The notes: generated by a model from the letters alone, not told the origin. A DNA stretch of 64,000 nucleotides from Streptomyces sp. NBC_00483 (GCF_036013745.1 NZ_CP107880.1:3348001-3412000), one strand, 5' to 3'. Shown: positions 16,456-26,101, counted from the first letter of the stretch. Numbers and translations: made by a program.

Positions 16456-16577
16456 AACAGCCCGCTCCACTGGGCTCCGCCCGAACCTGGCAGCCCCACG
16501 CCACGGGGCTCCGGCCCGGAACCACCCCCGGCCCCGCCACCGCGCAGCCCCGCACGGCGGACCGTAACCTCTCCCCC

Positions 16578-17219
16578 GTGACGGACATGCCGCAGGACCA
16601 CCGCCCCGCCAAAAGCATCCGCGTACTGCTCGCGGAGGACCAGGGCATGATGCGCGGCGCCCTCGCGCTGCTCCTCGGGCTCGAACCGGACCTCGACGTC
16701 GTCGCCCAGGTCGGCAGGGGCGACGCCATCGTCGACGCGGCGCTCGAGCACCGCCCCGACGTCGCACTCCTCGACATCGAACTCCCCGGCCGCAGCGGTC
16801 TCGACGCCGCCGCCGAACTCCGCGACGAGGTCCCCGACTGCCGGGTCCTGATCCTGACCACGTTCGGCCGCCCCGGCTATCTGCGCCGGGCGATGGAGGC
16901 CGGGGCCGCCGGGTTCCTCGTCAAGGACGGCCCGGTCGAAGAACTCGCCGAGGCGATCCGCACGGTGCTGCGCGGCGAGACGGTCGTCGATCCGGCGCTG
17001 GCCGCGGCGGCGCTGGGCGCTGGACCGAATCCGTTGACCGCGCGGGAGGCGGACGCGTTGCGGGCGGCGGCGGACGGGGCGACCGTCTCCGACATTGCCG
17101 GGGAGCTTCATCTGTCGGAGTCGACCGTGCGCAATTACCTGTCGGCGGCGATCGGGAAGACGGGGGCGCGCAATCGGACGGAGGCGTTGCGGGCGGCTTC
17201 CGAGAACGGGTGGCTGTAA
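16578..17219 (+). CDS. NarL/DesR-type response regulator
   Basis: 213 residues from GTG 16578; ATG 16587 is an in-frame alternative and neither has a clear ribosome site. The receiver domain begins IRVLLAEDQGMMRG (acidic pair), has the phospho-acceptor in VALLDIELPG, the switch Thr in ILTTFGRPGY, and Lys in GFLVKDGP. The LuxR-type helix-turn-helix is NPLTAREADALRAAADGATVSDIAGELHLSE in two contiguous parts, then TVRNYLSAAIGKTGARNRTEAL. It forms a two-component system with the kinase at 15232. Targets are unknown; the MFS pump downstream is on the opposite strand. Confidence 0.93.
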   Translation: MTDMPQDHRPAKSIRVLLAEDQGMMRGALALLLGLEPDLDVVAQVGRGDAIVDAALEHRPDVALLDIELPGRSGLDAAAELRDEVPDCRVLILTTFGRPGYLRRAMEAGAAGFLVKDGPVEELAEAIRTVLRGETVVDPALAAAALGAGPNPLTAREADALRAAADGATVSDIAGELHLSESTVRNYLSAAIGKTGARNRTEALRAASENGWL

Positions 17220-17233
17220 CGGGGTTGCGGTCT

Positions 17234-17276
17234 CGGGGCTCCGCCCCGGCCCCCGCTGCTCAATCGCCGCAGGGGC
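17234..17276 (-). repeat. Dispersed repeat overlapping MFS 3' end
   Basis: Inverted copy of the window's GC-rich repeat. Its GATTGA supplies the Asp codon and stop of the convergent MFS gene, so the transporter ends SSPCGD from repeat sequence. Confidence 0.88.
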
Positions 17277-18744
17277 TTGATGGCCCCGACCGTTCCCCGC
17301 CCCGCATACCCGCCAGCACCACCACCGCAGCCACCACCAAAATCCCCGCCCCCACCGCAAACGCCCCCGCATACCCCCGGGTCAGCGCAACAGGGTCCAC
17401 CGAACCCGCGGCGCGACTCGTCGCCACCGTCGACAGGATCGCAAGGCCCAGCGAACCGCCCAGCGTCCGCGACGTGTTGACCAGGCCGGAGACCAGACCC
17501 GCGTCGCCCGCCGCGGCGCCCGACGTCGCCAGCGAGGCCAGCGGTGTCATCGCGCAGCCGGCGCCCGCCATCATCACGATTCCGGGCAACATGATGGCCG
17601 TGACGTACCCGCCGTCCGCGCTCATCGTCGACTGCCACAGGAATCCGGCCGCGGTCACGAGCACACCCACCGCCGCCACGTTCCGCGCGCCGTAGCGCGG
17701 CATGAGGCGCGGCGCGAACTTCGAGCCCGCGACGACCGCCAGCGAGCTCGGCACCAGCGCGAGCCCCGCCTCGATCGGCGTGTAGCCGAGCACGTTCTGC
17801 GCGTACAACGTCATGAAGAACCACATGGCGAACGAGCCCATCCCGCACACGAACATCGCCGCGTTCGCGACCGCCACCGATCGCACCTTGAACAGGCCGA
17901 GGGGCATCAACGGCACCCTCGTACGCGCCTCCACCACCAGGAACGCGACGATCAGCAGCAGCGCGACCCCCAGCGGCACCAGCGTCGCGGCATCGCCCCA
18001 ACCCTGCTCCTCCGTCTGCACGATGCCGTACGCGAGGACCGCCGTGCCCGCCGTCACGAGCACCGCGCCGGGCAGGTCGAGCCGGCGCTCGCCGCCCGCG
18101 CGGGACTCCCGGATCCAGCGGGCCGCCGCCGCGAGGACGACCGCGCCCAGCGGAACGTTGATCAGAAGCACCCAGCGCCAGTTGAGCCCCTCCGTGAGGA
18201 CGCCCCCGACGAGCCCGCCGGCCGCGCCGCCGCCCGCCCCGACGGCGGTCCACGTCGCGATGGCCCGCGCCCGCGCGGCCCCTTCCGGAACGGCCGACGT
18301 GAGGATCGTCAACGTAGAGGGAGCCAGGACCGCCGCGCCGAGGCCCTGCACCGCCCGCGCCGCCAGCAGCTGCCAGCCCTCCTGCGCGAGCCCGCCCGCG
18401 AGCGACGCCAGCGTGAACAGGCCGAGCCCGACCAGGAACATCCGCTTGCGGCCGAAGAGGTCGCCGGCCCGGCCGCCGAGGAGCATGAAGCCGGCGAACG
18501 CGATCGAGTACGCGTTCACCACCCACTGCAGCCTGCTCGCGCTGAGCCCGAGGTCGGCGCGCATCGACGGCAGCGCCACGTTCACCACGGACACGTCGAG
18601 GACGACGAGGAACTGCCCGGCGCAGGCCACGGCCACCACCAGCCAGGCGGGCGGGGCGGCGGGCGCGCGGCCACGGGAACGTATCGCGTCGTCGGAGGCC
18701 GCTGCGGAAGCGGCGTCGGGGGGAGTCTGGGCCATGCGTGTCAT
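17260..18744 (-). CDS. DHA2 (EmrB/QacA) 14-helix MFS drug efflux pump
   Basis: 494 residues from ATG 18744 (a second ATG at 18735 is possible). It has fourteen hydrophobic helices. The family motif D1 (LDVSVVNVALPSMRADLGLS) is in helix 1, the antiporter loop GGRAGDLFGRKRMF follows helix 2, and motif C-like GAGGGAAGGLVGGVL is in helix 5. Such pumps export toxic compounds in exchange for protons. The C-terminal five residues come from a dispersed repeat that carries the stop codon. It is convergent with the response regulator gene. Confidence 0.92.
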   Translation of the reverse strand: MTRMAQTPPDAASAAASDDAIRSRGRAPAAPPAWLVVAVACAGQFLVVLDVSVVNVALPSMRADLGLSASRLQWVVNAYSIAFAGFMLLGGRAGDLFGRKRMFLVGLGLFTLASLAGGLAQEGWQLLAARAVQGLGAAVLAPSTLTILTSAVPEGAARARAIATWTAVGAGGGAAGGLVGGVLTEGLNWRWVLLINVPLGAVVLAAAARWIRESRAGGERRLDLPGAVLVTAGTAVLAYGIVQTEEQGWGDAATLVPLGVALLLIVAFLVVEARTRVPLMPLGLFKVRSVAVANAAMFVCGMGSFAMWFFMTLYAQNVLGYTPIEAGLALVPSSLAVVAGSKFAPRLMPRYGARNVAAVGVLVTAAGFLWQSTMSADGGYVTAIMLPGIVMMAGAGCAMTPLASLATSGAAAGDAGLVSGLVNTSRTLGGSLGLAILSTVATSRAAGSVDPVALTRGYAGAFAVGAGILVVAAVVVLAGMRGGERSGPSSPCGD

Positions 18745-18820
18745 GGTCTCAGTCGCCCGGCACCCCGTACATCCGGATTTCGCCGCAGACGCCGTGGGCC
18801 GCCGGGCATAGGTCCACGGT

Positions 18821-19000
18821 CCTAGGTCCTGTCGTCAAACTCCCGTCGTCGCCCGGAGGGCGGTCCGGCGGCGTCTGGGGCGTGCGATCGCAAGGCGCCG
18901 GGAAGTCCTCGTAGCGGAGCTACTAGGACTTTTCGGCAACGCCGCGAGCGTGCGTGCCAGACGTCGCCGGGCAGACGGGAGTTTGACGACAGGACCTAGG
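18821..19000. mobile_element. 180-bp MITE-like inverted-repeat element
   Basis: A 27-base left arm (18821-18847, beginning CCTAGGTCCTGTCGTCAAAC) is repeated exactly in inverse at 18974-19000. Inside, a second complementary pair (CCGGCGGCGTCTGG near 18866 with CCAGACGTCGCCGG near 18958) and a central hairpin (18903-18931) make the whole element one long imperfect palindrome. It has no coding capacity. It lies between two same-strand genes. It looks like a miniature inverted-repeat transposable element or a large REP-type palindrome. Confidence 0.7.
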
Positions 19001-19039
19001 CCCCGTCTTCAGGAGTCTTCGGCATCCCGACTGCGGGCC

Positions 19040-20230
19040 TCACGCCCGCCGCAGCATCGTCACCACCGCCGCGCCGCCGAGCCCGATGTTGTGCGCGAGC
19101 CCGACCCGCGCACCCTCCACCTGCCGCGCGCCCGCCTCGCCCCTCAACTGCCAGGTCAGTTCGGCCGCTTGGGCGATGCCGGTCGCGCCCAGCGGGTGCC
19201 CCTTGGAGATGAGGCCGCCGGAGGGGTTCACCACCCACTTCCCGCCGTACGTCGTCGCGCCCGCCTCGACGAGCTTGCCGGACTCGCCCTCCGCGCACAT
19301 GCCGAGCGCCTCGTACGTGAGGAGTTCGTTGATGGAGAAGCAGTCGTGCAGCTCGACGACGTCCACGTCCTCGATGCCGAGACCCGACGCCTCGTACACC
19401 TGGCGGCCCGCGTCCCGCGACATGGGCTGTCCGACGACGTCGATGCAGGACCCGGACGCGAAGGACTCCTCGGTGTCCGTCGTCATCGACTGGGCCGCGA
19501 TCTCGACCGCCTTGTCGCCCAAGTCCCTTTCCTCAACGAAACGTTCGGAGACCACGACCGCCGCCGCCGCTCCGTCCGACGTCGGCGAGCACTGCAACTT
19601 GGTCAGCGGGCTGTGGATGGTCTTGGCGGCGAGGATCTCGTCGACCGAGTACGCGTCCTGGAACTGGGCGTACGGATTATTGACGGAGTGCCGGTGGTTC
19701 TTCGCCCCCACCGCCGCCAACTGCGCCTCGGTCGTGCCGTACCGCTCCATGTGCTCGCGCGCGGCGTCGCCGAAGATCTGGGCGGTGGGCGGCGACATCT
19801 CGAAGCCGTGGCGGGCCGCCATGATGCCGTAGTGGCGGGCGACGGGCGACGTCTTGAAGTCGCCTCCGTCGGCGCCTCCGCCCAGCGCGCCGCGCTGCAT
19901 CTTCTCGAAGCCGAGCGCGAGCACACAGTCGCTGATCCCGCCCTCGACGAACTGCCGCGCCATCATCAGCGCGGTCGAACCCGTCGCGCAGTTGTTGTTG
20001 ACGTTGTAGACGGGGATGCCGGTCAACCCCAGTTCGTACGCGGCCCGTTGGCCTGCCGTCGAGGCCTGGAAGCAGTAGCCGACGGGGGCCTGCTGGACGT
20101 CCGCGTACGCGACACCGGCGTCCGCGAGCGCCGCCGTTCCCGCCTCCTTCACCATGTCCCAGTACTGCCAGTCCCGGGTCTCGGGCTTCTCGAACTTGGT
20201 CATGCCGACGCCGACTATGTACGACTTCAT
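19040..20230 (-). CDS. Lipid-transfer protein/thiolase-like lyase, Ltp1 type
   Basis: 396 residues from ATG 20230. It has a thiolase fold of the SCPx/Ltp branch: [13 protein letters not shown] at the start, nucleophile region [71 protein letters not shown] and the end motif [17 protein letters not shown]. These stretches match M. tuberculosis Ltp1 (Rv2790c) very closely. Family members work as thiolases or as retro-aldol lyases in sterol side-chain removal, often with a DUF35 partner, which is not visible here. A nested palindrome stands 14 bases upstream. Confidence 0.92.
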   Translation of the reverse strand: MKSYIVGVGMTKFEKPETRDWQYWDMVKEAGTAALADAGVAYADVQQAPVGYCFQASTAGQRAAYELGLTGIPVYNVNNNCATGSTALMMARQFVEGGISDCVLALGFEKMQRGALGGGADGGDFKTSPVARHYGIMAARHGFEMSPPTAQIFGDAAREHMERYGTTEAQLAAVGAKNHRHSVNNPYAQFQDAYSVDEILAAKTIHSPLTKLQCSPTSDGAAAAVVVSERFVEERDLGDKAVEIAAQSMTTDTEESFASGSCIDVVGQPMSRDAGRQVYEASGLGIEDVDVVELHDCFSINELLTYEALGMCAEGESGKLVEAGATTYGGKWVVNPSGGLISKGHPLGATGIAQAAELTWQLRGEAGARQVEGARVGLAHNIGLGGAAVVTMLRRA

Positions 20231-20243
20231 GGCTGCGAGCCCT

Positions 20244-20280
20244 CCTGCCATTAACTGACGATGCGTCAGATACTGGCAGG
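20244..20280. promoter_or_regulatory. Nested 37-bp palindrome with CTGACG-N3-CGTCAG core
   Basis: The core CTGACG-ATG-CGTCAG (20255-20269) is framed symmetrically by CCTGCCA (20244-20250) and TGGCAGG (20274-20280), with four bases between arms on each side. It overlaps the expected promoter or leader of the Ltp1-like gene, and is the second copy of a palindrome also found at 15100 and 57874. Confidence 0.7.
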
Positions 20281-20343
20281 GTGGGCCGCCCAACGGAAGG
20301 GGCCTCAGGCGTTGGCCTAAGAGGGTGACCCCATGGATTGGCC

Positions 20344-21543
20344 TCAGCGACCCAGCAGCCCCTCGATCTCGCCCTCCCCATAACCGAGTTCGGCCAGCAC
20401 CTCCCTGCTGTGCTGCCCCAGCGTCGGCGGCGCGGAGCGCACCGCCGGGCGGGCGCCGCGGAACGTGACGGGGAACGCGACCTGCTGCAACGGCCCCACG
20501 TCCGGGTGGTCCACCTTCTGCACCATGTCGAGGGCCGCCGTCTGCGGGCAGTCGTAGACCTCGTCGAGGGTGCGGATGGCCGTGACGGGCACGCCGAGCG
20601 GCTTGAGCAGGCCGACCCAGTGGGCCACCGACTCGTCGACGAGGACCGACTCCAGCTTGGCGTTCAGGGCCGTACGGTTCGCCACCCTGTCCCGGTTGCT
20701 CGCGAAGCGCTCGTCGTCCGCCCACTCCGGGTGGCCGAGGGCGGTCACGAGGCGCCGGAAGAGCGCGTCGTTGCCGACCGCGATCACGAAGTGCCCGTCG
20801 GCGGCCCGGTACGCCTGGTACGGGACGAGGCTGGGGTGGCCCGAGCCGAGGCGCCCCGGCCGCTCGCCCGTCGCGAAGTAGCCCGTGGCCCAGTTGATGT
20901 GCAGGGCGAGTTGGGACTCGTAGAGGGAGGTCGTGACGTACTGGCCGCGGCCCGTTCGCTCGCGTTCGACGAGGGCCGCGTTCACGCCGATGAGGCCGAA
21001 GAGGGCGGCGCCGAGGTCGCCCATCGCGTAACCGGCCTTGACGGGCGGCCCGTCCGGCTCACCGGTCAGCGACATCAGTCCGGCCGACGCCTGCGCCACC
21101 ATGTCGTAGCCGGGTTCGTCGCGCAGCGGCCCGGTGTCGCCGAAGGCGGAGATGTGCAGGATGACCAGGCGCGGATAGCGGGCGCTCAGCTCCTTGTAGT
21201 CGAAGAGCCGGGCGAGCGACGACCCCGGCCGGAAGTTCTCCACCATGACGTCGGCGTCGGCGAGCATCCGGTGCACGGCGTCCTGCCCCGCCTCCGACTT
21301 GAGGTCGAGGGCGACCGAGCGCTTGTTGCGGTTGGCCGCCAAGTAGTAGGTGGCGTCGGGGCCGTTGAAGGGCGGACCCCAGGAGCGGGTGGGGTCGCCG
21401 CCCTCGGGGTGCTCGACCTTGATGACGTCGGCGCCGAGGTCGGCGAGCGACATGGTGACGTACGGACCCGCGAGGATCTTGGAGAGGTCGACGACCTTCA
21501 TGCCGCTCAGAGGCGTGTCGGGCGTGTCACGCGTTTCAGGCAC
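20344..21543 (-). CDS. CaiB/BaiF (family III) CoA transferase
   Basis: 399 residues from GTG 21543 ([31 protein letters not shown]). Family III landmarks are [44 protein letters not shown] and [17 protein letters not shown], where the Asp forms the acyl anhydride with the CoA substrate. It moves CoA between carboxylic acids. Its start overlaps the acyl-CoA dehydrogenase stop by 8 bases, so the pair is translated together. It may activate the acid that the dehydrogenase then oxidises. Confidence 0.93.
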   Translation of the reverse strand: MPETRDTPDTPLSGMKVVDLSKILAGPYVTMSLADLGADVIKVEHPEGGDPTRSWGPPFNGPDATYYLAANRNKRSVALDLKSEAGQDAVHRMLADADVMVENFRPGSSLARLFDYKELSARYPRLVILHISAFGDTGPLRDEPGYDMVAQASAGLMSLTGEPDGPPVKAGYAMGDLGAALFGLIGVNAALVERERTGRGQYVTTSLYESQLALHINWATGYFATGERPGRLGSGHPSLVPYQAYRAADGHFVIAVGNDALFRRLVTALGHPEWADDERFASNRDRVANRTALNAKLESVLVDESVAHWVGLLKPLGVPVTAIRTLDEVYDCPQTAALDMVQKVDHPDVGPLQQVAFPVTFRGARPAVRSAPPTLGQHSREVLAELGYGEGEIEGLLGR

Positions 21544-23188
21544 GGTGGGTCTCCTGGAGATCGGCGAGCGGGACCTGTCCACCGTCGGCCAGCGCGGCGA
21601 AGTGGTCCAGGGCGGTGCGGGGCAGCGCGGCCGGGTCGTCGGCGAGCGCCGTGTACGCGCGGGCGACGAGGAGGGCGCGGCCGTCACCGGTCGTACGGGC
21701 CTCGTGGTCGGCCTGGTCGTACAGGAGGGTCTCCATGACGGCGCGGGTGAGCTCGTCGGCATACCGACCGACCCTCATCTCCTGCTCATCTAGCGGGAGT
21801 TGGAGGAGTTCATCCCCCTTCTTGCGCAGCGTCTCCCAGCGGTCGACGGTTGCAGGGCGGTCGCCGTAGGTGTCGGCGAGGGTGATGTGGGCGCTCTGGC
21901 GGCGCATGCAGCGCAGGACGTCGAGGGCGATGACGTTCGAGGAACCCTCCCAGATGGAGCCGAGGTGGGCGTCGCGGACGAGGCGCGGGTTGACCCAGTC
22001 CTCGATGTAGCCGTTGCCTCCGCGGATCTCCATGGCCTCGCCGGTGACGGTGCGGGCGCGCTTGCACAGGGTGTGCTTGGCGAGGGGGGTGAGGGCGCGG
22101 ACGAGCGCGCGGGCGTCCGCGTCGCCTTCGTCGGCGGCGCTCAGCCGGGCCGCGGCTTCCAGCACCAGGTGCAGGGCGGCCTCCGTGTCGAGGATCATCG
22201 GCAGCAGCGTGGCCCGCATCAGCGGCTGGTCGAAGAGGGGCTTGCCGAAGACCTCGCGCACGCGGGTGTGGTCGACGGACTCGCGGACGGCGCGGCGCAT
22301 CAGGGCGGTGGCGCGCATGGCGTTGGAGAGGCGGGAGACGTTGAGCATCTCGGCCATCTGCCGGAACCCGTTGGCGAGTTGACCGACGGGCGTCGCGTAC
22401 GCCTCGTCCAGTGTCACCTCGCCGCTGGCGATGGAACGCGACCCCAGCTTGTCCTTGAGCCGGTCGATGCGGATGGCGTTGCGCGTGCCGTCGGGGCGCA
22501 GCCGTGGGACGAGGAACATGCCGAGCCCGCGCGTCCCCTCTCCCTGCCCGGGGACGCGGGCGAGGGTGAGGATGACATCGGCGGACGGATTGGAGGCGAA
22601 CCACTTCTTGCCGGTGAGGGTCCAGTGGTCGCCCTGCTCGGCGGCGACGGTCTCCGTCAGCCCTACGTCCGTTCCCCCCTGCTTCTCCGTCATGAACATC
22701 GCGCCGGAGGACCGGAGTTCGGGATCGGTGGAGGAGAGAGCCGCTATCTCGTCGGCGTACCGCTCGGGGTCGAAGAGGCGCAGGATGCGGGCGGCGGAGT
22801 CGGTCATGGAGAGCGGGCAGGCCATGCCGAACTCGGACTGTACGTAGAGGTAGGACAGCGCGTACTTGACGGTGTGCGGGACCTTGGTGGGCCAGCCGAG
22901 GACGCCGGGCCTGTGGGACATCGCGGCGAGGCCGAAGCGCTCGTAGGCGATGGCCGCCGCCTTGTCGTGGGCGGGGTGGAAGTCGACCTCGTCGATCCGG
23001 GTGCCGTCGGGAGCGTACTGGACGAGCCGCGGCGGGTTGGCGTCGGCGAGGGCGGCCTGGCGATTCAGCTCCCCGGCGGCCAGTTCACCGAGTTCGACGA
23101 GGAGCGGTTCGACCCGCTCACGATCCTCGACGGACAGCACACGCCCGAGGGCGGGACGCAGGACGGGGTCACGGTCGGCGTAGTTCAT
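21536..23188 (-). CDS. Acyl-CoA dehydrogenase, AidB-like
   Basis: 550 residues from ATG 23188, with CTGGAGG at the right spacing. It has a long N-terminal region of about 110 residues before the ACAD core (SEFGMACPLSMTDSAARIL; GAMFMTEKQGGTDVGLTET; GKKWFASNPSADVILTLAR; RVREVFGKPLFDQP; EIRGGNGYIEDW). This gives the size and order of E. coli AidB. It binds FAD. AidB itself has weak dehydrogenase activity and DNA affinity. The partner CoA transferase here argues for a metabolic role on a branched or bulky acyl-CoA. Downstream gene coupling is by an 8-base overlap. Confidence 0.9.
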   Translation of the reverse strand: MNYADRDPVLRPALGRVLSVEDRERVEPLLVELGELAAGELNRQAALADANPPRLVQYAPDGTRIDEVDFHPAHDKAAAIAYERFGLAAMSHRPGVLGWPTKVPHTVKYALSYLYVQSEFGMACPLSMTDSAARILRLFDPERYADEIAALSSTDPELRSSGAMFMTEKQGGTDVGLTETVAAEQGDHWTLTGKKWFASNPSADVILTLARVPGQGEGTRGLGMFLVPRLRPDGTRNAIRIDRLKDKLGSRSIASGEVTLDEAYATPVGQLANGFRQMAEMLNVSRLSNAMRATALMRRAVRESVDHTRVREVFGKPLFDQPLMRATLLPMILDTEAALHLVLEAAARLSAADEGDADARALVRALTPLAKHTLCKRARTVTGEAMEIRGGNGYIEDWVNPRLVRDAHLGSIWEGSSNVIALDVLRCMRRQSAHITLADTYGDRPATVDRWETLRKKGDELLQLPLDEQEMRVGRYADELTRAVMETLLYDQADHEARTTGDGRALLVARAYTALADDPAALPRTALDHFAALADGGQVPLADLQETHRA

Positions 23189-23208
23189 GGAACCTCCAGG
23201 TCCACATC

Positions 23209-23397
23209 AAGCCCCTGCGGCGATTGAGGAGCGGGGTGCGGGGCCAATCAAGCCCCTCCGGCGATTGAGGAGCGGGGCACGAGGCGGAGCCCCGATCTTT
23301 CGAGCTCCAGGGGCGTTTGAGCAGCGGGGTCCGGGGCGGAGCTCCGCTCTTCAAGCCCCGCCGGCGATTGAGGCGCGGGGTCCGGGGCGGAGCCCCG
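23209..23397 (+). repeat. Cluster of four dispersed repeats
   Basis: Four copies or partial copies of the GC-rich repeat stand in tandem, with variants of the core such as CCCCTCCGGCGATTGAG and CCCCGCCGGCGATTGAG. The last copy runs into the 3' end of the MFS gene at 23351 and supplies its stop. Confidence 0.9.
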
Positions 23398-24775
23398 TGG
23401 CGTCAGAGGCAGCGGCGTCAGGGTCAGCCGGAGCGTTCTCACCCGTCCGCGCCAACAGCGGCAGCACACCCGCCAGCGTGATCCCCGTGTACGCCAGCCC
23501 AAGCGCAACAACCGGCCAGATCGAGTCGAACGAGGTCAACAGGTACTGCGAGACGATCGGCGCGGTCCCCGCGAAGAGCGTCGTACACAGCTGGTACGAC
23601 AACGACATCCCGGTGTACCGGACTTCGACCGGGAAGACGCGCGCAAGGATCCCCGCAAGCGCCGCGTAGTACATGGCATGCGGGAAGGTCGCGATCCCCA
23701 TCCCCAGAACGGCAAGCCAGAAGTTCCCCGTCCCCACCAGCACGAACATCACCGGCAGCACCACGAATTCAGGTATCAGCATCCACAACACGGCCTTGCG
23801 CACAGGCCACTTGCTCGCCAGCACCGCACCGAAGGGCTGCACAATCACCTGCACCACGAGCGCGAGCGCGATGACAGTGAGGAACGTCGACCGGTCGAAG
23901 TCCAGGTCGGACGTGGCCCACGACAACGCGAACGTCGTCTTCACGTAGGTGATGGCGACACCGGCGGTCCCCGCGAGCACGCCCAGGAACACCAGCAGCG
24001 GATAGCGACTCAGCACGGTCTTGATGGGCAGCTTGACCGGCTTGTTACGGGCGAGCGCGGCCCGCATCTCCGGCGTCTCGGCAAGCTTCAACCGAATGAA
24101 GAGCCCAACAGCAACAAGCACCGCCGAGAACAGGAACGGCACCCGCCACCCCCACGACTCGAAGGCCGCGTCCGGGAGTTGGGCGATGCCGAGGAAGGCG
24201 AGCGTGGCAAGCAGATTGCCGACCGGCGAGCCCTGCTGGGCGAACGCCCCGTACAGCAACTTCCGGTTGGGCGGCGCGTATTCGGTGGCGATGAGCACGG
24301 CGCCGCCCCACTCACCGCCCATCGCGACACCCTGGATCATCCGCAGCAGCACGAGCAGGATCGGCGCGGCGGCGCCTATCCGGTCGTATCCGGGCAGCAG
24401 CCCGACGCAGAAGGTGGCGCCGCCCATCATGGTGAGCGTCGTGATCAGGGCCTTCTTGCGGCCGTACTTGTCACCGAAGTGCCCGAAGATCAGTCCGCCG
24501 AGGGGGCGGGCGAGGAAGCCGACCCAGAACGTGGCGAAGGCGGCCAGCGTGCCGACGGCGGGCGAGGCGTCGGCGAAGAAGATCTTGCCGAGGAGCAGCG
24601 CGGAGGCCGATCCGTAGATGTAGAAGTCGAACCACTCGATGGTGGTGCCGACGAACGCGGTGACCCCGGCGCGGCGGGCATCCCGGGCGAGGTCCGGATC
24701 GGGGGCCGGATCGGGGGCGGGCGCCGCCGGCTCGGAGGCGGGGACCTCGTGCGGGGCGGGGGCGTCGTGCGGCAT
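23351..24775 (-). CDS. MHS-family MFS transporter
   Basis: 474 residues. ATG 24775 (MPHDAPAPHEVP) is chosen for the GAGAGGA upstream; an in-frame start at 24823 would add 16 residues. It has twelve helices. MHS hallmarks are GTTIEWFDFYIYGSASALLLG in helix 1, ARPLGGLIFGHFGDKYGRKKAL in loop 2-3, and RMIQGVAMGGEWGGAVLIATEYAP in helix 4. The group takes up carboxylates, osmolytes or shikimate-like acids with protons. The C-terminal 16 residues (ATGLRPGPRASIAGGA) and the stop come from a dispersed repeat. It may supply substrate to the CoA transferase/dehydrogenase pair next door. Confidence 0.92.
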   Translation of the reverse strand: MPHDAPAPHEVPASEPAAPAPDPAPDPDLARDARRAGVTAFVGTTIEWFDFYIYGSASALLLGKIFFADASPAVGTLAAFATFWVGFLARPLGGLIFGHFGDKYGRKKALITTLTMMGGATFCVGLLPGYDRIGAAAPILLVLLRMIQGVAMGGEWGGAVLIATEYAPPNRKLLYGAFAQQGSPVGNLLATLAFLGIAQLPDAAFESWGWRVPFLFSAVLVAVGLFIRLKLAETPEMRAALARNKPVKLPIKTVLSRYPLLVFLGVLAGTAGVAITYVKTTFALSWATSDLDFDRSTFLTVIALALVVQVIVQPFGAVLASKWPVRKAVLWMLIPEFVVLPVMFVLVGTGNFWLAVLGMGIATFPHAMYYAALAGILARVFPVEVRYTGMSLSYQLCTTLFAGTAPIVSQYLLTSFDSIWPVVALGLAYTGITLAGVLPLLARTGENAPADPDAAASDATGLRPGPRASIAGGA

Positions 24776-24929
24776 GCGAGCGTCCTCTCGGTGCGGCGGG
24801 TCCCGCCCGTCCGGCGCGGACACCGAGGCCCGTGCACGCTCCGTCGCGAGACGCAGATCACTCTGCCCTCACGCATTAGGCGCTGTCCAAGACCAATTCC
24901 GGGTCCGATTGAGCTGCGATCGCGCGCAA

Positions 24930-25853
24930 TCAGCTCCCGGAGTCCGAAGCCGCCGGGGCGTCCTCCGGTGTCGGCAGCACCTCCTGTGCCACCCGCAGCA
25001 CCGCCTGCAACGCCGCCGACGGGTTGCCGCTGCGCCAGCCGAGCGCGATCGGCAGGACCGGCACCTCGTCCCCGGCCAGCGGCCGGAACACCACATGTTC
25101 CAGGTGGATGTTGCGCGCCGACTCGACGACGACGGCGACGCCCACACCCGCGCCGACGAGCGCCAGCATGTTGTACGAGTCCGGGGCCTCCTGCGCGATC
25201 CGGGGCGCGAACCCGGCGTCGTGGCACGCCTGCACCATGGCGTCCCGCACCGCCGACTCGCGGGAGAGCGGGAAGGTGACGATGGGCTCGTCGGCGAGCG
25301 CGCGTACGGGGACCTCGGCGCGGTCCGCGAGGGGGTGGCTGTCGGGCAGGGCGAGGACGAGGCGCTCCATGCGGACGACGCGGGCGGTGATGCCGCGCCG
25401 CACCGGCAGCGCCACGAAGCCGATGTCGAGCGTGCCGTCGGTGACCCGGCGCAGCGCCTCGCCGCTGTAGGTCTGCCCCTCCAACACGAGCTCGATCCCG
25501 GGCAGTTGAGATGTCACGGCCCGAGTGAGCAACGGCAGCGCCGCATAACTACTGGCCCCGGCGAACCCCACCGAAACCCTCCCGACCTCCCCCAGGTGCG
25601 CGGCCCGCACCGTCCTGTGCACGGCGGAGGCATCCGCGAGCAGCCGCCGGGCCGGCTCCACGAGCGCCTGCCCGGCGGAGGTGAGGCGGACGGTGCGGGT
25701 GGTCCGGTCGAAGAGCTTCACGCCCAGGTCGCGCTCCAGCAGCTTGATCTGCTGACTGAGCGGCGACTGGGCGATATGCAACCGCTCCGCGGCCCGCCCG
25801 AAGTGCAACTCTTCCGCTACCGCTACGAATCCGGTGAGGTGTTTCAGCTCCAC
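24930..25853 (-). CDS. LysR-family regulator (CatR/BenM-like)
   Basis: 307 residues from GTG 25853 (VELKHLTGFVAVAEELHFGRAAERLHIAQSPLSQQ split across the winged helix). The HTH and linker helix occupy residues 1-90; the two-lobed effector domain follows (VSVGFAGASSYAALPLL; LDIGFVALPVRRG). The start ELHFGRAA and SPLSQQIKLLERDLGVKLFDR place it near regulators of aromatic-acid catabolism. It is on the same strand as the MHS transporter 155 bases downstream and is a candidate regulator of that block. The gap holds no clear T-N11-A palindrome that I could pick out. Confidence 0.9.
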   Translation of the reverse strand: MELKHLTGFVAVAEELHFGRAAERLHIAQSPLSQQIKLLERDLGVKLFDRTTRTVRLTSAGQALVEPARRLLADASAVHRTVRAAHLGEVGRVSVGFAGASSYAALPLLTRAVTSQLPGIELVLEGQTYSGEALRRVTDGTLDIGFVALPVRRGITARVVRMERLVLALPDSHPLADRAEVPVRALADEPIVTFPLSRESAVRDAMVQACHDAGFAPRIAQEAPDSYNMLALVGAGVGVAVVVESARNIHLEHVVFRPLAGDEVPVLPIALGWRSGNPSAALQAVLRVAQEVLPTPEDAPAASDSGS

Positions 25854-25910
25854 GGGGTGACCCTACGGGTGCGGCTGCCGGGGGCAGGTCGTCCCCGTGC
25901 GCGCCCACAC

Positions 25911-25942
25911 GTGGCTGGGCGCGCAGTTCCCCGCGCCCCTTC
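25911..25942 (+). repeat. Second type of Streptomyces short repeat
   Basis: GTGGCTGGGCGCGCAGTTCC continuing to CCGCGCCCCTTC. It is a GC-rich intergenic sequence of the GCGCAGTTCCCCGCGCC type that I recognise as common in streptomycete intergenic DNA. It is different from the CCCCTGCGGCGATTGAG repeat. Confidence 0.5.
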
Positions 25943-25963
25943 TGGCCCACCTTCCGCCTCGGC

Positions 25964-26092
25964 CAGCGGGTCCGGGGCGGTGCCCCGCATTTTCAGCCCC
26001 TCCGGCGTTTGAGGAGCGGGGCGCAGGGGCGGAGCCCCGCTCTTTCAGCCCCTGCGGCGATTGAGCAGCGGGGTGCAGGGGCGGAGCCCCGC
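25964..26092 (+). repeat. Two and a half dispersed repeats
   Basis: A partial and two full copies of the GC-rich repeat (cores at 25995 and 26047) fill the gap between the LysR start and the FadE34-like stop. Each carries its GGGGCGGAGCCCC hairpin. Confidence 0.9.
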
Positions 26093-26101
26093 CGGGTGAC
26101 C

